DNA of 64,000 bases from contig NZ_OMPC01000007.1 of NCBI RefSeq assembly GCF_900312675.1, forward strand, positions 104,014 through 168,013. Reading direction: 5' to 3'. Source of the DNA: Aliivibrio sp. EL58 (GTDB lineage Bacteria > Pseudomonadota > Gammaproteobacteria > Enterobacterales > Vibrionaceae). The position numbers and the translations under genes are program-made. Positions 45,257 through 53,438 of this stretch are shown in pieces. Position 1 is the stretch's first letter, and every line of letters starts with the position of its first letter. Below the pieces are notes generated by a model, which was not told the origin of the DNA, did no database searches, and saw only the letters and a program-made list of their open reading frames with translations.

Positions 45257-46615
45257 ATGAAAAGAATACTTTTATTATTTACCTTTCTTTTTTCTTTTAC
45301 TGTTCATTCTGCTGTGTATAAAGTTACATCTTTTAGTGGCATGCCTGGCTGTAAACCTTTTTCTGTTGGTCAGCTTGTTAAGCTTCCGTCTCCTGCGTGC
45401 AATGGGGTTACTTATAAAGACCGCTATACTGTCTATACAATAGAATCTCTTATTGTTTATAACGGTAATTCTAGCCTTGGTGCTTGGATGTGTATGAGTC
45501 CTAATAGTGGTTGTAAACAAAAAAATATTGGTAATGTAGTTTATCAGTCAGAGTCATGTCCTGATGATTTAGAATTGGATCCTGTGACTGGTATTTGTGA
45601 AGAGCCGCCGCCACCGTCTTTTTGTGATTCTCCTGAGATAGAAGAAAAGCGTCAAGCTGAAATGGAAATGTGTACAAATATCGGTGGTGAATACCATGAA
45701 ACGTGTACTAACGACCCTGAAGAATGGCTGCCTGAATGTCGCAACGTTCCTGAACCTGAGTGTGAGGAAGGTTCTCCTGATTGGCCGCAATGCGCTGATG
45801 TTCCAAAATGTAACGCTAATAATCCTAACTGGCCTGCTTGCTTGTGGCCTCCTGAACCTGACACACCGGATAATCCTGATTTTGATTCTAATAATCCACC
45901 GTCTACTAATGAACCAAGTCCAGATATTGACCCAAGTCCAGAGACTCCGCCAGTTGACGTTCTACCACCTGATGAGGGTAACGGCAACATATTAAAAGCT
46001 ATTGCCAATTTGAATAAAGATAATAACGAGTTAATTACTAGATTAAATAAAGATTTAAACGTTGGTCTTTCTGATAACACTGAGCACATAAAGAAGTTAA
46101 ATGATAATACGATAGGATTTTGGCAAGATTCAATTAATGGGTTTAATAATGTTAATCAGTCTATAAACAATCAGAATGATGTTATTAGGCAATCGAGCTC
46201 CTCGACAAATAATTATTTATCTACATTAATTTCAACTACAAAAAAAGGGTCTGATAGCATAGTAGATGCAATTCAAAAGGCTTCAGAGAAAGATAAAATA
46301 ATTGATGTTGCAGATGTTCCGGCTGATGACTTATACACTGATAATAGTTTTAATGAATTAAATGAAGACGTAGCGAATTTAAAGACGGAATACCAAGAAC
46401 AATTAAATAAATTTAAGTCTTATTTCAATTTTCAAACTGATGTAAATTCAGGTGATTATAATGCACATACTTTAAAACAAAATTGGGGCGGTAAGGAATT
46501 AACATTTGATAATTTCGCATTAACTGTATTTGTAGATAATGCGGATATTATCGGTTTAATAATTATATTCGGCTTTGGTGTTGCAGGGATTCGCATAATT
46601 TTGGAGACAGTTTAA
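45257..46615 (+). CDS. Adsorption (pIII-like) minor coat protein
   Basis: A 452-residue protein with signal peptide MKRILLLFTFLFSFTVHSA. A cysteine-containing N-terminal domain (about 20-190) leads into a Pro/Asp/Asn-rich linker (about 190-245) with many PD/PE steps. A helical region and a single C-terminal membrane anchor (about 428-450: IIGLIIIFGFGVAGIRII) follow. Receptor-binding tip proteins of filamentous phages have this shape. The stop overlaps the next ATG (TAATG). Confidence 0.8.
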   Translation: MKRILLLFTFLFSFTVHSAVYKVTSFSGMPGCKPFSVGQLVKLPSPACNGVTYKDRYTVYTIESLIVYNGNSSLGAWMCMSPNSGCKQKNIGNVVYQSESCPDDLELDPVTGICEEPPPPSFCDSPEIEEKRQAEMEMCTNIGGEYHETCTNDPEEWLPECRNVPEPECEEGSPDWPQCADVPKCNANNPNWPACLWPPEPDTPDNPDFDSNNPPSTNEPSPDIDPSPETPPVDVLPPDEGNGNILKAIANLNKDNNELITRLNKDLNVGLSDNTEHIKKLNDNTIGFWQDSINGFNNVNQSINNQNDVIRQSSSSTNNYLSTLISTTKKGSDSIVDAIQKASEKDKIIDVADVPADDLYTDNSFNELNEDVANLKTEYQEQLNKFKSYFNFQTDVNSGDYNAHTLKQNWGGKELTFDNFALTVFVDNADIIGLIIIFGFGVAGIRIILETV

Positions 46616-46947
46616 TGATAGAATTTTTCGATTACGTTGGTACAAGTTTTACAACGCTTATTAATTATCTTGAAAATATAGACGTTTATTTCTTAGACTT
46701 TTTCACGTGGTTACAAAGTTGGTATATAAAAATGAAACTGATGTCTTCAATTATGTTTTTAAAAGTATCTTACTCGGTCGCCACAACGTTGCTTGATGAA
46801 ATTGGATTTAATTCTTTTTTCTCTGACTTGTTCAATATGTTACCTACTGAAATCCGTTATTACGCAAATTTGTTTCGAGTTCCTGAAGGTCTGGGAATCT
46901 ATGCAAATTGCGCTACAACGTCACTTGTTTTGAGGTTAAGCCGATGA
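46615..46947 (+). CDS. pVI-like minor coat protein
   Basis: A 110-residue hydrophobic protein with two or three membrane-like segments. It sits between the adsorption protein and the assembly ATPase and overlaps both (1 base and ATGA). Gene order and hydropathy match DUF2523/pVI proteins that sit with pIII at the virion end. The C-terminal part is less hydrophobic and ends TSLVLRLSR. Confidence 0.75.
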   Translation: MIEFFDYVGTSFTTLINYLENIDVYFLDFFTWLQSWYIKMKLMSSIMFLKVSYSVATTLLDEIGFNSFFSDLFNMLPTEIRYYANLFRVPEGLGIYANCATTSLVLRLSR

Positions 46948-48356
46948 TTACAATTCGCACTGGCGGCAATGGTTCATACAAATCAGCCTATGTCGCTTAT
47001 TTTACAATTTTACCCGCTTTAAAAGCTGGCCGTGTTGTTGTTACTAACTTCGAGGGGATGGAACCTCTGGAGGTCATAGAGGAGCGTTTAGATATTAAGT
47101 TTCCATCTACCGCTAAATTGATTCGTATCTTTTCTAGGGACGCTGAGGGCGTTAAATTGTGGCAACACTTTTTCTGTTGGTGTCCTCTTAATGCGTTAAT
47201 TGTAATTGATGAGTGCCAGGATTTATTTTCTAAAAATACTGGTTTTGATATTAAGAAGATTAAGGCCGCACCCTTGTCTGATTTTCTTGAGTTGTTACCA
47301 CCAGACTATGAAAACTTTTTTAACTCTCGCCATGTTCCGGTTAATCTCGATGAATTAAAACCGTCTGAAGTTGATGATAGGGGCAAGGCTGAATACGATG
47401 ATAACGGACGCATTATCTATCCTTTTTCTTTCAATGAAGGCTTTATGCGTCATAGAAAATACAACTGGGATATTGATTTGATTTCGCCCGACTGGGGTCA
47501 AATTGATTCGTCTATAAAATCATGTGCTGAACAGGCTTTCTATCATAAAAATAGGGATGGTTTTATCGGTGCAAAACGTAAGCCCTATATTTATAAGCAT
47601 TCGACCAATACAAGTAAGATCTCTTTACCCAAGAAAAAGGATCCAAATTTACTAACGTTAAAAATTCCGCTTGAGGCTCATTTACTTTACAAGTCCACCG
47701 GAACCGGAGCGATTACGCATTCAGGTGGTATGAATGTTTTATTAAAAAATCCTATGGTGTGGTTTTACTTTTTGCTAGTTATAGCTTGTTTTGGGTATGT
47801 TATTTATGGAATTGCGAATAAAGTTAATAATGATGATGGTGAAATTAAAGAAGTTAAAGTTGAGACACAAGATACTTCAACCGTTTCACAATCTGGGGTC
47901 AAAACTATTCAAGATAATAAAGCTCCTGTGTCTTTATCTAGCAATAGGAGTAGCGGTTCGGATAGTGGGCAAGTTAGTTCTGTTTATGTTCCTGTAAATC
48001 AAGTTCTTTATTTTGACGGCATACTTGACGCTCATTTAACTGCTGTTCATAGAAAAGTGATTAATACAGGGAAGCATTTTAAAATAGAGACTGGTTTATT
48101 ATTTAACGTTAATACGGTTAAAGGCGTTTATTCAGTTAATGAGCATTATCTAGCTGCGGTAGGTGTTGAATATAAGATACTGGATGATTGTTTAATCGAA
48201 CTATCCAATGGTGCATTAAAAGCTATGGTTACGTGTGGCGCACTTGGAACAACGCTTGCGGGTAATGATGATAATTCACAAGAATCATCCATTGCCAACA
48301 CGACACAAAAACCGTCTGTAACTGATTTAGTTAAAGACAATTCAATATTTTTATAG
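46944..48356 (+). CDS. Zot-family (pI-like) phage assembly ATPase
   Basis: A 470-residue inner-membrane protein. Its N-terminal ATPase has a Walker A variant (TGGNGSYKSAYVAY), VVTNFEGM, and a Walker B-like ALIVIDECQDLF. One membrane helix lies near 275-297 (MVWFYFLLVIACFGYVIYGIA) with a C-terminal periplasmic domain. Zot-family proteins drive filamentous phage extrusion. The name comes from a V. cholerae toxin activity, which should not be assumed here. The ATG (GAGG upstream) overlaps the previous stop; a longer frame from 46908 is unlikely. Confidence 0.88.
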   Translation: MITIRTGGNGSYKSAYVAYFTILPALKAGRVVVTNFEGMEPLEVIEERLDIKFPSTAKLIRIFSRDAEGVKLWQHFFCWCPLNALIVIDECQDLFSKNTGFDIKKIKAAPLSDFLELLPPDYENFFNSRHVPVNLDELKPSEVDDRGKAEYDDNGRIIYPFSFNEGFMRHRKYNWDIDLISPDWGQIDSSIKSCAEQAFYHKNRDGFIGAKRKPYIYKHSTNTSKISLPKKKDPNLLTLKIPLEAHLLYKSTGTGAITHSGGMNVLLKNPMVWFYFLLVIACFGYVIYGIANKVNNDDGEIKEVKVETQDTSTVSQSGVKTIQDNKAPVSLSSNRSSGSDSGQVSSVYVPVNQVLYFDGILDAHLTAVHRKVINTGKHFKIETGLLFNVNTVKGVYSVNEHYLAAVGVEYKILDDCLIELSNGALKAMVTCGALGTTLAGNDDNSQESSIANTTQKPSVTDLVKDNSIFL

Positions 48357-48364
48357 GTGATTAA

Positions 48365-48478
48365 ATGGAATTAACTTTTTTAGCGTTATTACATGTTTTA
48401 TTAGGCAGCTTTGTATCTGTTAGTATTGGGGTTTTTGTTTACCAATTAGTACAATTTTTATTCCGTGATTATTTCTAG
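48365..48478 (+). CDS. 37-residue phage membrane protein
   Basis: A short hydrophobic protein (start MELTFLALLHVLLGSFVSVS, C-terminus FRDYF) with a good GGTGA leader, eight bases after the Zot-like gene. It may be a minor virion or lysis-type peptide. Its stop codon overlaps the XerC-arm-like sequence at 48477. No family was recognised. Confidence 0.5.
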   Translation: MELTFLALLHVLLGSFVSVSIGVFVYQLVQFLFRDYF

Positions 48479-48504
48479 TGCGCATTAGTTTGTTATCGAT
48501 AACA
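48477..48504 (+). other. Inverted XerC-arm sequence beside a palindrome
   Basis: AGTGCGCATTA (48477-48487) is identical to the XerC arm of dif but in opposite orientation. It is followed by the perfect palindrome TGTTATCGATAACA (48491-48504). The expected XerD arm is absent, so it may be a phage half-site or an accessory element. Confidence 0.5.
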
Positions 48505-48505
48505 T

Positions 48506-48532
48506 AAGGTATGTCAAAAAATGACATACCTT
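48506..48532 (+). terminator. Terminator of the phage late operon
   Basis: An 11-bp stem AAGGTATGTCA / TGACATACCTT with an A-loop is followed by a T-run. Confidence 0.9.
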
Positions 48533-48922
48533 TTTTTGTTGCTGGTCTCTGGCCGTCTACGTTCTTAGCTTTGACGAGCTGCGCGAGGAAAGATCTTATG
48601 CGCTTGCGCATATAAGCGGAGCGAAACGCTGTTCTTTCACTCCATTAAAAATTATCTCTAATCAATTTCCAAATGACGTTATCAAATAAAAAGAAACCGC
48701 CTTCCTGCTAGAATCGCTCTTAATGTCCAATATACAAATAGCTATAGATAGAGTTTATCGCTTTGCTATAAATCTAATAGCGCCTAGCTTAGTGACGCTG
48801 ATGAGCGACGAAGACTGAGGAGGAAGAAGCGGAACGGAGCTAGAACCCACGTTATGTAATACGTGGGTTCATTCGACCATTTTATCACGCTTGCGGTGTA
48901 AGCTCTTGATTCTCGGCTCTTC
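48533..48922. other. Phage non-coding region, candidate replication origin
   Basis: No gene is seen. Two hairpins stand out: ATGCGC-TT-GCGCAT (48598-48611) and GAACCCACG / CGTGGGTTC (48843-48870). Filamentous phages keep their rolling-circle origin and packaging signal in such a stem-loop-rich region; which hairpin is which cannot be told. Confidence 0.45.
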
Positions 48923-49297
48923 TTAAAACCCGTTCTTGATCTTACTTATAGCGCGTGAAAATTTAAGAAGTTTTGTTAATGTGCTTTTGTCTGTATCGCA
49001 TTCGATCTCTAAAAGCGCTACTGCAGTTAAAATTTGCTGGGGTTCTAACTCTTGCCCGGTTGGCAATTTAAGTTTATTACGTTCAACTGTGAAACCATGC
49101 CAGGACTCTCCTACTCCTATTTTTCTTTCACAATACATTCGCATCAATCGCTTGCACTCTGGCGGTATTTCTTTGCCTTTGTCCCAGTTATTGACCTGTG
49201 TCACACTTTTAAAACATAGTTTAGCTGTCTGCTCGACGCTTAAACCACACTTATAAAAGCGGAAAAAGTAGTTATTTGTCATCTTGTTATATTTCAT
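48923..49297 (-). CDS. Phage DUF3653-like transcription regulator
   Basis: A protein of about 124 residues with a helix-turn-helix-like part (FYKCGLSVEQTAKLCFKSVTQVNNWDKGKEIPPECKRLMRMY) typical of DUF3653 regulators in vibrio phages. The start is uncertain among ATGs at 49312, 49297 and 49282; 49297 has the best leader (AAGAG). It is transcribed opposite to the structural genes, near the right end, with an inverted repeat over its start. It probably represses itself or the phage. Confidence 0.7.
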   Translation of the reverse strand: MKYNKMTNNYFFRFYKCGLSVEQTAKLCFKSVTQVNNWDKGKEIPPECKRLMRMYCERKIGVGESWHGFTVERNKLKLPTGQELEPQQILTAVALLEIECDTDKSTLTKLLKFSRAISKIKNGF

Positions 49298-49299
49298 TA

Positions 49300-49326
49300 G
49301 CCAACTCTTCATTTAGAAAAGTTGGC
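49300..49326. promoter_or_regulatory. Inverted repeat over the start of the DUF3653 gene
   Basis: GCCAACT (49300-49306) and AGTTGGC (49320-49326) form a 7+7 inverted repeat with a 13-base spacer just upstream of the preferred start, a plausible autoregulatory operator. Confidence 0.4.
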
Positions 49327-49360
49327 GATAGTATTATAAGCGAGACAAATCAGAGCTTGA

Positions 49361-49388
49361 TTTTACATAAGCCCTCATAATGCGCACT
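49361..49388 (-). other. Right attachment site, dif-like
   Basis: Read on the minus strand, it has AGTGCGCATTA (49378-49388), a centre of about seven bases rich in G, and TTATGTAAAA, a degraded XerD arm. The orientation is the same as the dif at 42471. This is the expected phage/host hybrid site. Confidence 0.75.
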
Positions 49389-49447
49389 GACCCATAGCTT
49401 CTTTAAGGGTACCAATAAACATAGCCAATCCTCCGCAAGTCATTGAT
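49389..49447 (-). pseudogene. Remnant of a second DUF3693-gene 3' end
   Basis: Together with the XerC arm, about 70 bases align with the 3' end of the left regulator gene (42488-42557) with about nine differences by eye. The translation reads TCGGLAMFIGTLKEAMGQCAL then stop. The rest of the gene is missing, and the sequence to the right is unrelated. It is best explained as the leftover of an earlier related phage at dif. Confidence 0.65.
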
Positions 49448-49478
49448 AATCTTTTTTAATCCTTAGGGATTCAATGCA

Positions 49479-50279
49479 TTACACTGCAACTTTAATATTA
49501 GCCTTCGCTTTTAACTCTAACGTGCTCATAAATAATCTAGGGTCATTAATTCTCTTTAGCATTGAGTTATCTGGCAGACAATCGTCATCGACATAATCAA
49601 CAAAGTCTCCTACTGGATCAAAAACTAAAATATCAAATGCCAATCTATCTAATCCATACAGCCCACGATGGATCATGTCAGCAGAAAAAACTAACATATC
49701 ACCAGCCGCTAAATTAATGACTTTTCCGCCTGAAATGTTCTCATGACTCTCACGACCATTTTCTTCTTGTCTAACATCATACTCTTCTTCATTATCCCAG
49801 CGCTTATGCGTTCCTGGTATAAGTTCCATGCCTAGCTCATCAAATAAAGGCACTCGTAGATGGACAACTTGCGTCTCGTGAATCACAATTTTTTGAATGT
49901 CCACATCATGGTCATATTGGCAGTCTCGGTGCCAGAAATCCTTTTGTTGAGGATTCACTGGGTTAAAAAACAACTGCGTATTCATAAATGCAGGATTTTC
50001 AGCTATTACAGATTCAACAGCATTCATCATTTTTTTAGAACTAATGAAATTAAAAAGCGCTAATCTATCATCAGTTTTTAAATACTGGCTACCAGTAATT
50101 AATGAGGAATTGAATGCATCGTCATGGTAAAACTCTTCATTATCTTGCTTCCATGATTCATGAAATTTCAATATCACTTTTCTTAGCTTTGAAATTTCAG
50201 TCTGAGTAAAATAATTTCTAATGACAAAGTAGCCTTTCTCTTCATAGTTACTTTGCCATTGGTTTTGATTGTTTACCAT
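49479..50279 (-). CDS. PhyH-family Fe(II)/2-oxoglutarate dioxygenase
   Basis: A 266-residue protein of the phytanoyl-CoA dioxygenase family. The double-stranded beta-helix metal ligands are visible: HRD (His117-x-Asp119) and the distal His204 in DMIHRGLYG. There is also an ELIPGTHKRWDNEE loop between them. Family members hydroxylate small molecules or lipids with iron and 2-oxoglutarate. It is a lone gene beside the prophage remnant and the substrate is unknown. It may be part of accessory DNA. Confidence 0.82.
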   Translation of the reverse strand: MVNNQNQWQSNYEEKGYFVIRNYFTQTEISKLRKVILKFHESWKQDNEEFYHDDAFNSSLITGSQYLKTDDRLALFNFISSKKMMNAVESVIAENPAFMNTQLFFNPVNPQQKDFWHRDCQYDHDVDIQKIVIHETQVVHLRVPLFDELGMELIPGTHKRWDNEEEYDVRQEENGRESHENISGGKVINLAAGDMLVFSADMIHRGLYGLDRLAFDILVFDPVGDFVDYVDDDCLPDNSMLKRINDPRLFMSTLELKAKANIKVAV

Positions 50280-50580
50280 TTACGATTCTTGCCTCTGTTT
50301 TGCATCATAATCTTAGTTGCGCATAGTATCGTTAAACCTAAAGCATTCAAGCTTAATGTAAGAATAAAAGCTAAATACTACGAAAAATAACCTTTCTGTT
50401 TATCAATAATTAGAAATTGTAACGCCATTGATGATTATGTTTTACCTCTTTGAAATCCTATGTTTACCCTAATGATACCAAACAGAGTATTAATAAGAAA
50501 AATTACAGTATTCTCACCGCAATTGATTTCTGTGTTGTATAATTAGCGACATTGGTTTTACTAAACAAACAGGCACTATT
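50280..50580. other. Intergenic region between divergent PhyH and PhnA-like genes
   Basis: No gene is seen. A consensus -10 TATAAT is at 50538-50543, about 37 bases before the PhnA-like start. No matching -35 was found. Confidence 0.4.
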
Positions 50581-51147
50581 ATGAGCACTGAAACAACTCT
50601 ATTATCTCGCTGTGATTCTAAATGTGAATTATGTGGTTCTGCATCTTCTCTAGCACCATTCGCAGTACCACCAAAGACAGACATCAACGTTGATAACTGT
50701 GTAATGATTTGTGATACATGTACGGCACAAATCGAGGACTCTGCAACAATGGATGTTAATCACTGGCGTTGTCTAAATGACTCTATGTGGAGCCAAATTC
50801 CAACGGTTCAAGTTATGTCTTACGTTTTATTAAGCAAACTAACTTCTGAATCTTGGGCTCAAGATGCTCTAGATATGATGTACGTTGAAGAAGACGTTAA
50901 AGAATGGGCTGAGAAAGCACTTCTTTCTGACGGTGAAAAACCACGTGACATTAACGGCGTTGAGCTTAAAAAAGGCGACGACGTAACGGTTACTAAAGAC
51001 CTTCCAGTTAAAGGTACTAACCAAGTAATTAAACAAGGCACCGTTATCCGTGGCATCAGCCTTGGCGACGATCCTCGTCTAGTTTCTGGTAAGGCAAACG
51101 GCGGTCAATCTATGTATGTAATCGCTGAGTTCTGTCGTAAAAAGTAA
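50581..51147 (+). CDS. PhnA-family protein with zinc-ribbon N-terminus
   Basis: A 188-residue protein. Four cysteines in two pairs (CELCG near residue 16, CDTC near 43, with others close) form a probable zinc-binding N-terminus. The C-terminal 70 residues are a PhnA domain (DINGVELKKGDDVTVTKDLPVKG, IKQGTVIRGISLGDDP). Despite the name, this family is not shown to use phosphonates here, and no phn genes are nearby. Codon use looks like a well-expressed host gene. A clear terminator follows. Confidence 0.88.
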   Translation: MSTETTLLSRCDSKCELCGSASSLAPFAVPPKTDINVDNCVMICDTCTAQIEDSATMDVNHWRCLNDSMWSQIPTVQVMSYVLLSKLTSESWAQDALDMMYVEEDVKEWAEKALLSDGEKPRDINGVELKKGDDVTVTKDLPVKGTNQVIKQGTVIRGISLGDDPRLVSGKANGGQSMYVIAEFCRKK

Positions 51148-51173
51148 TTCGTTACTTCAAAATCTACAGACTA

Positions 51174-51199
51174 AAAAAGACGCTTAATTGCGTCTTTTT
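51174..51199 (+). terminator. Terminator after the PhnA-like gene
   Basis: A stem AAAAAGACGC / GCGTCTTTTT with loop TTAATT is followed by more Ts. Confidence 0.93.
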
Positions 51200-51262
51200 T
51201 TATGTCTGAATTCTACTGCTTTTAAGTCCGAATAGTCGAAAACGACGTTATTTAACCTTTCA

Positions 51263-51318
51263 TTTTGCCCCAAAATTGCCCCAAATCAGGATTCTGCATT
51301 TTCGTTTTGCCCCAAAAT
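51263..51318 (+). repeat. Three TTGCCCCAAA-type repeats at the accessory boundary
   Basis: Two exact 14-base copies of TTTTGCCCCAAAAT lie at 51263-51276 and 51305-51318, with a shorter copy ATTGCCCCAAAT at 51275-51286. They lie where host-like sequence ends and accessory genes begin. Such repeats may be integrase arm-binding sites or part of an attachment site. Confidence 0.55.
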
Positions 51319-51423
51319 AATCATATGTTTTATTTTATGTAAGTGAACATTTTAAAGAAAATTAACATAAGTTATTTATTCGTGTATGGCATACTAACAT
51401 ATTTGTTTGAAGATGGAGTCTCA

Positions 51424-52941
51424 ATGCCAACGCATCATTATAGATTCAACTGGGAAGATAATATTACAAGTACTTACGGGGAAATATTACCTGCAGATAA
51501 ATTAGATCGTGCTCGATACGCTGAATTCATAACTAAATTTTTAATATATGAAAACTCTGATGACGGCTATGTATTGAATCTGAATGCCCAATGGGGGGCA
51601 GGAAAAACATATTTTCTTAAACGTTGGATTCATGAATTAAGTGATAAGCATCCTGTTGTTTATATCGATGCTTGGAAACAAGATTTTTCCAATGACCCGT
51701 TGTTAACAGTGATGGCATCAATTATTGAACAATTGAAAAAGCTTTTACCAGAATCTGAACAGGCAATAAATGACTTTGGATCAAAAGCTGCTCGTTTCTT
51801 TAAGGCAGTGGCTCCTGCTGTAGCAAAAGGTATTTTCAAGAAGGTTTCAGGTATTGATACTGATGTGATTACAATTCCAACTGATGAAGAACCTTCAGAA
51901 GACAGTGATTCTTTTGATGGTTCAATAGCCTCGGCGTTGGCTTCTGAACTGGTTTCAGATCATAATCAAAAGCTTGAAGATGTTGAGCATTTGAAGGAAG
52001 AGTTAAAGCTATGGGTTGAAGCAATAAATGCTTTAGATAACAGTCTCACCTGCCCTGCATTTATTTTTGTGGATGAACTTGACCGTTGTCGACCAACTTA
52101 TGCTGTTGAAATGCTGGAAGTCATTAAACATTTTTTCAATGTTAAAAATGTTGTTTTTGTTGTTGCAACTGATACTGACCAATTACAACATGCGATTAAA
52201 GCTATATATGGAGAAGGTTTTGATGCTACGACTTATTTAGGTCGGTTCTTTAAGCGAAGACTCTCACTAAATCAAGTATCTAATTTAGCATTTATTGAGT
52301 CATATTTAGAAAAAAGAACTGCAGGTGACTTGTTCCATGGTACTAACATATGGCCAAATATTAACAATGCAGCGTCTCTAACTTCAGCAATAACATCTGT
52401 TGCGGATACATTCGTGTTATCGCTTCGTGAATCAGAACAATTATGCGACAGAGCCCTAGCCGTATTTCGAAATGTAGGAAATAAGAGTTTTGATGCATAC
52501 CTATTGCTAACATTGCTTGTCTTACATGATAAGTATCATAGTATATATAAATCATGGTTAGATACTGCTTTTAGAATAGATACGGCGCTAAAGCAAAAAA
52601 CATTTAATATGAATAGTCATGATGAAGAGCTTCTGAAAAACAGCGTGATATGGTTCTCAACAAATACATGGGGAGATATTTATCCTGCAATGCCACCTCA
52701 AAGTAGTTTTAGTAAAAGTATTAACATTAATATAATAGAGCTGCTTTCATACTCAAACTCACATTACTCTAAGGATGTTTCTCATGCTATAAAGCGTGAT
52801 TTGGCCGTTAAATACCAAGAGCAAAATATTACAGATATAGCTGAAAAACATAAAATAGGTATTATTTCTGACACACTAGAATTAAATGCGAATAAGAATG
52901 ATTATAAAAACTGGGTAGAACTTGCTGTTACATTTGACTAG
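51424..52941 (+). CDS. KAP-family P-loop NTPase
   Basis: A 505-residue protein with a KAP NTPase domain: Walker A in NLNAQWGAGKTYFLKRW near residue 57, then YIDAWKQDFSNDPL. Walker B is FIFVDELDRCRPTYAVEMLEVIKHFF near 220, followed by FVVATDTDQLQHAIKAIYG and FLGRFFKRR-like LGRFFKRRLSL. Some KAP proteins (PifA) cause phage exclusion. The start chosen is ATG 51424, with GGAG before it. No obvious paired membrane helices are seen between the Walker motifs. It lies alone at the left edge of the accessory region. A defence role is inference. Confidence 0.85.
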   Translation: MPTHHYRFNWEDNITSTYGEILPADKLDRARYAEFITKFLIYENSDDGYVLNLNAQWGAGKTYFLKRWIHELSDKHPVVYIDAWKQDFSNDPLLTVMASIIEQLKKLLPESEQAINDFGSKAARFFKAVAPAVAKGIFKKVSGIDTDVITIPTDEEPSEDSDSFDGSIASALASELVSDHNQKLEDVEHLKEELKLWVEAINALDNSLTCPAFIFVDELDRCRPTYAVEMLEVIKHFFNVKNVVFVVATDTDQLQHAIKAIYGEGFDATTYLGRFFKRRLSLNQVSNLAFIESYLEKRTAGDLFHGTNIWPNINNAASLTSAITSVADTFVLSLRESEQLCDRALAVFRNVGNKSFDAYLLLTLLVLHDKYHSIYKSWLDTAFRIDTALKQKTFNMNSHDEELLKNSVIWFSTNTWGDIYPAMPPQSSFSKSININIIELLSYSNSHYSKDVSHAIKRDLAVKYQEQNITDIAEKHKIGIISDTLELNANKNDYKNWVELAVTFD

Positions 52942-52974
52942 TGTTATGCGTCACGTAAAGTCTAAATTATCTAA

Positions 52975-53007
52975 TCACCACCAATATTTCTAGCCTGTTG
53001 GTGGTGA
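52975..53007. terminator. Hairpin downstream of the KAP gene
   Basis: A 10-bp perfect stem TCACCACCAA / TTGGTGGTGA with a 13-base loop but no T-tract; it may be a processing or weak termination signal. Confidence 0.4.
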
Positions 53008-53124
53008 CCATAGAGCCCGAAAAATTTTCATTCCCCAGGATGTAGCCCCGTAGGTTAGGATTTAGGCTCTAGAAGTACCTAAAATCAATAACCTAAGAAA
53101 GCTTGAAACTTAACAACGGGTTAA

Positions 53125-53295
53125 TTAAATCGACTTAACAGCTGTAATTAATGCTGTTGTTGCAGCAAAAAGTCCAGCGAACGCAGTTAATAAATGAACA
53201 GCATCTTCTGTGCTTTTGGTAAAAACAACATACAAGCTAAAAAGGGTGATAATAAATATCATTAGTAGAATAATTGAACAGCAAAGTTTTTTCAT
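53125..53295 (-). CDS. Small membrane protein
   Basis: A 56-residue protein with two hydrophobic helices (CCSIILLMIFIITLFSLYVV and a shorter AFAGLFAATTALITAV). The start is taken at the ATG at 53295, with GGGA nine bases upstream, instead of seven codons earlier. It stands alone between the KAP gene and the winged-helix gene. No family was recognised. Confidence 0.5.
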   Translation of the reverse strand: MKKLCCSIILLMIFIITLFSLYVVFTKSTEDAVHLLTAFAGLFAATTALITAVKSI

Positions 53296-53438
53296 ACAAT
53301 AAGTCCCAAACTGCATGTATAAATAATGCAGATTTATTTGGTCCTAACGCATAAGCACTACTCTATTTATAGCTCTCAATTATTACGGAACAATGTGAGT
53401 AAAGATTAACGATTAATGTCAATCACATGCGAATGAGG

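Larger units (their letters stand above)
42488..49388 (+). mobile_element. Integrated filamentous phage (inovirus) at dif
   Basis: This segment of about 6.9 kb lies between the XerC arm of dif (42488-42498) and a second dif-like site (49361-49388) in the same orientation. It carries a full inovirus set: replication initiator, ssDNA-binding protein, major and small coat proteins, adsorption protein, pVI-like protein and Zot/pI-like ATPase, with opposite-strand regulators at both ends. It has no integrase, so it must use host XerC/XerD. All core genes are intact, so it could still make particles. Confidence 0.88.

Noticed and set aside
46944..48356. Zonula occludens toxin function
   Set aside because: Zot-family membership reflects the phage assembly ATPase. 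Toxicity cannot be read from this sequence and the setting is plain phage morphogenesis.
42488..49388. A CTX-like toxin cargo in the filamentous prophage
   Set aside because: All frames between the Zot-like gene and the right end were accounted for by a 37-residue membrane protein, non-coding DNA and a regulator; no toxin-like gene is seen.
52942..53350. GTTATGCG and CTAACGCATAAG sequences suggesting integron attC (VCR-like) sites
   Set aside because: They match only a few core bases, lack the paired R/L boxes and the long folded stem of VCRs, and no integron integrase is nearby.
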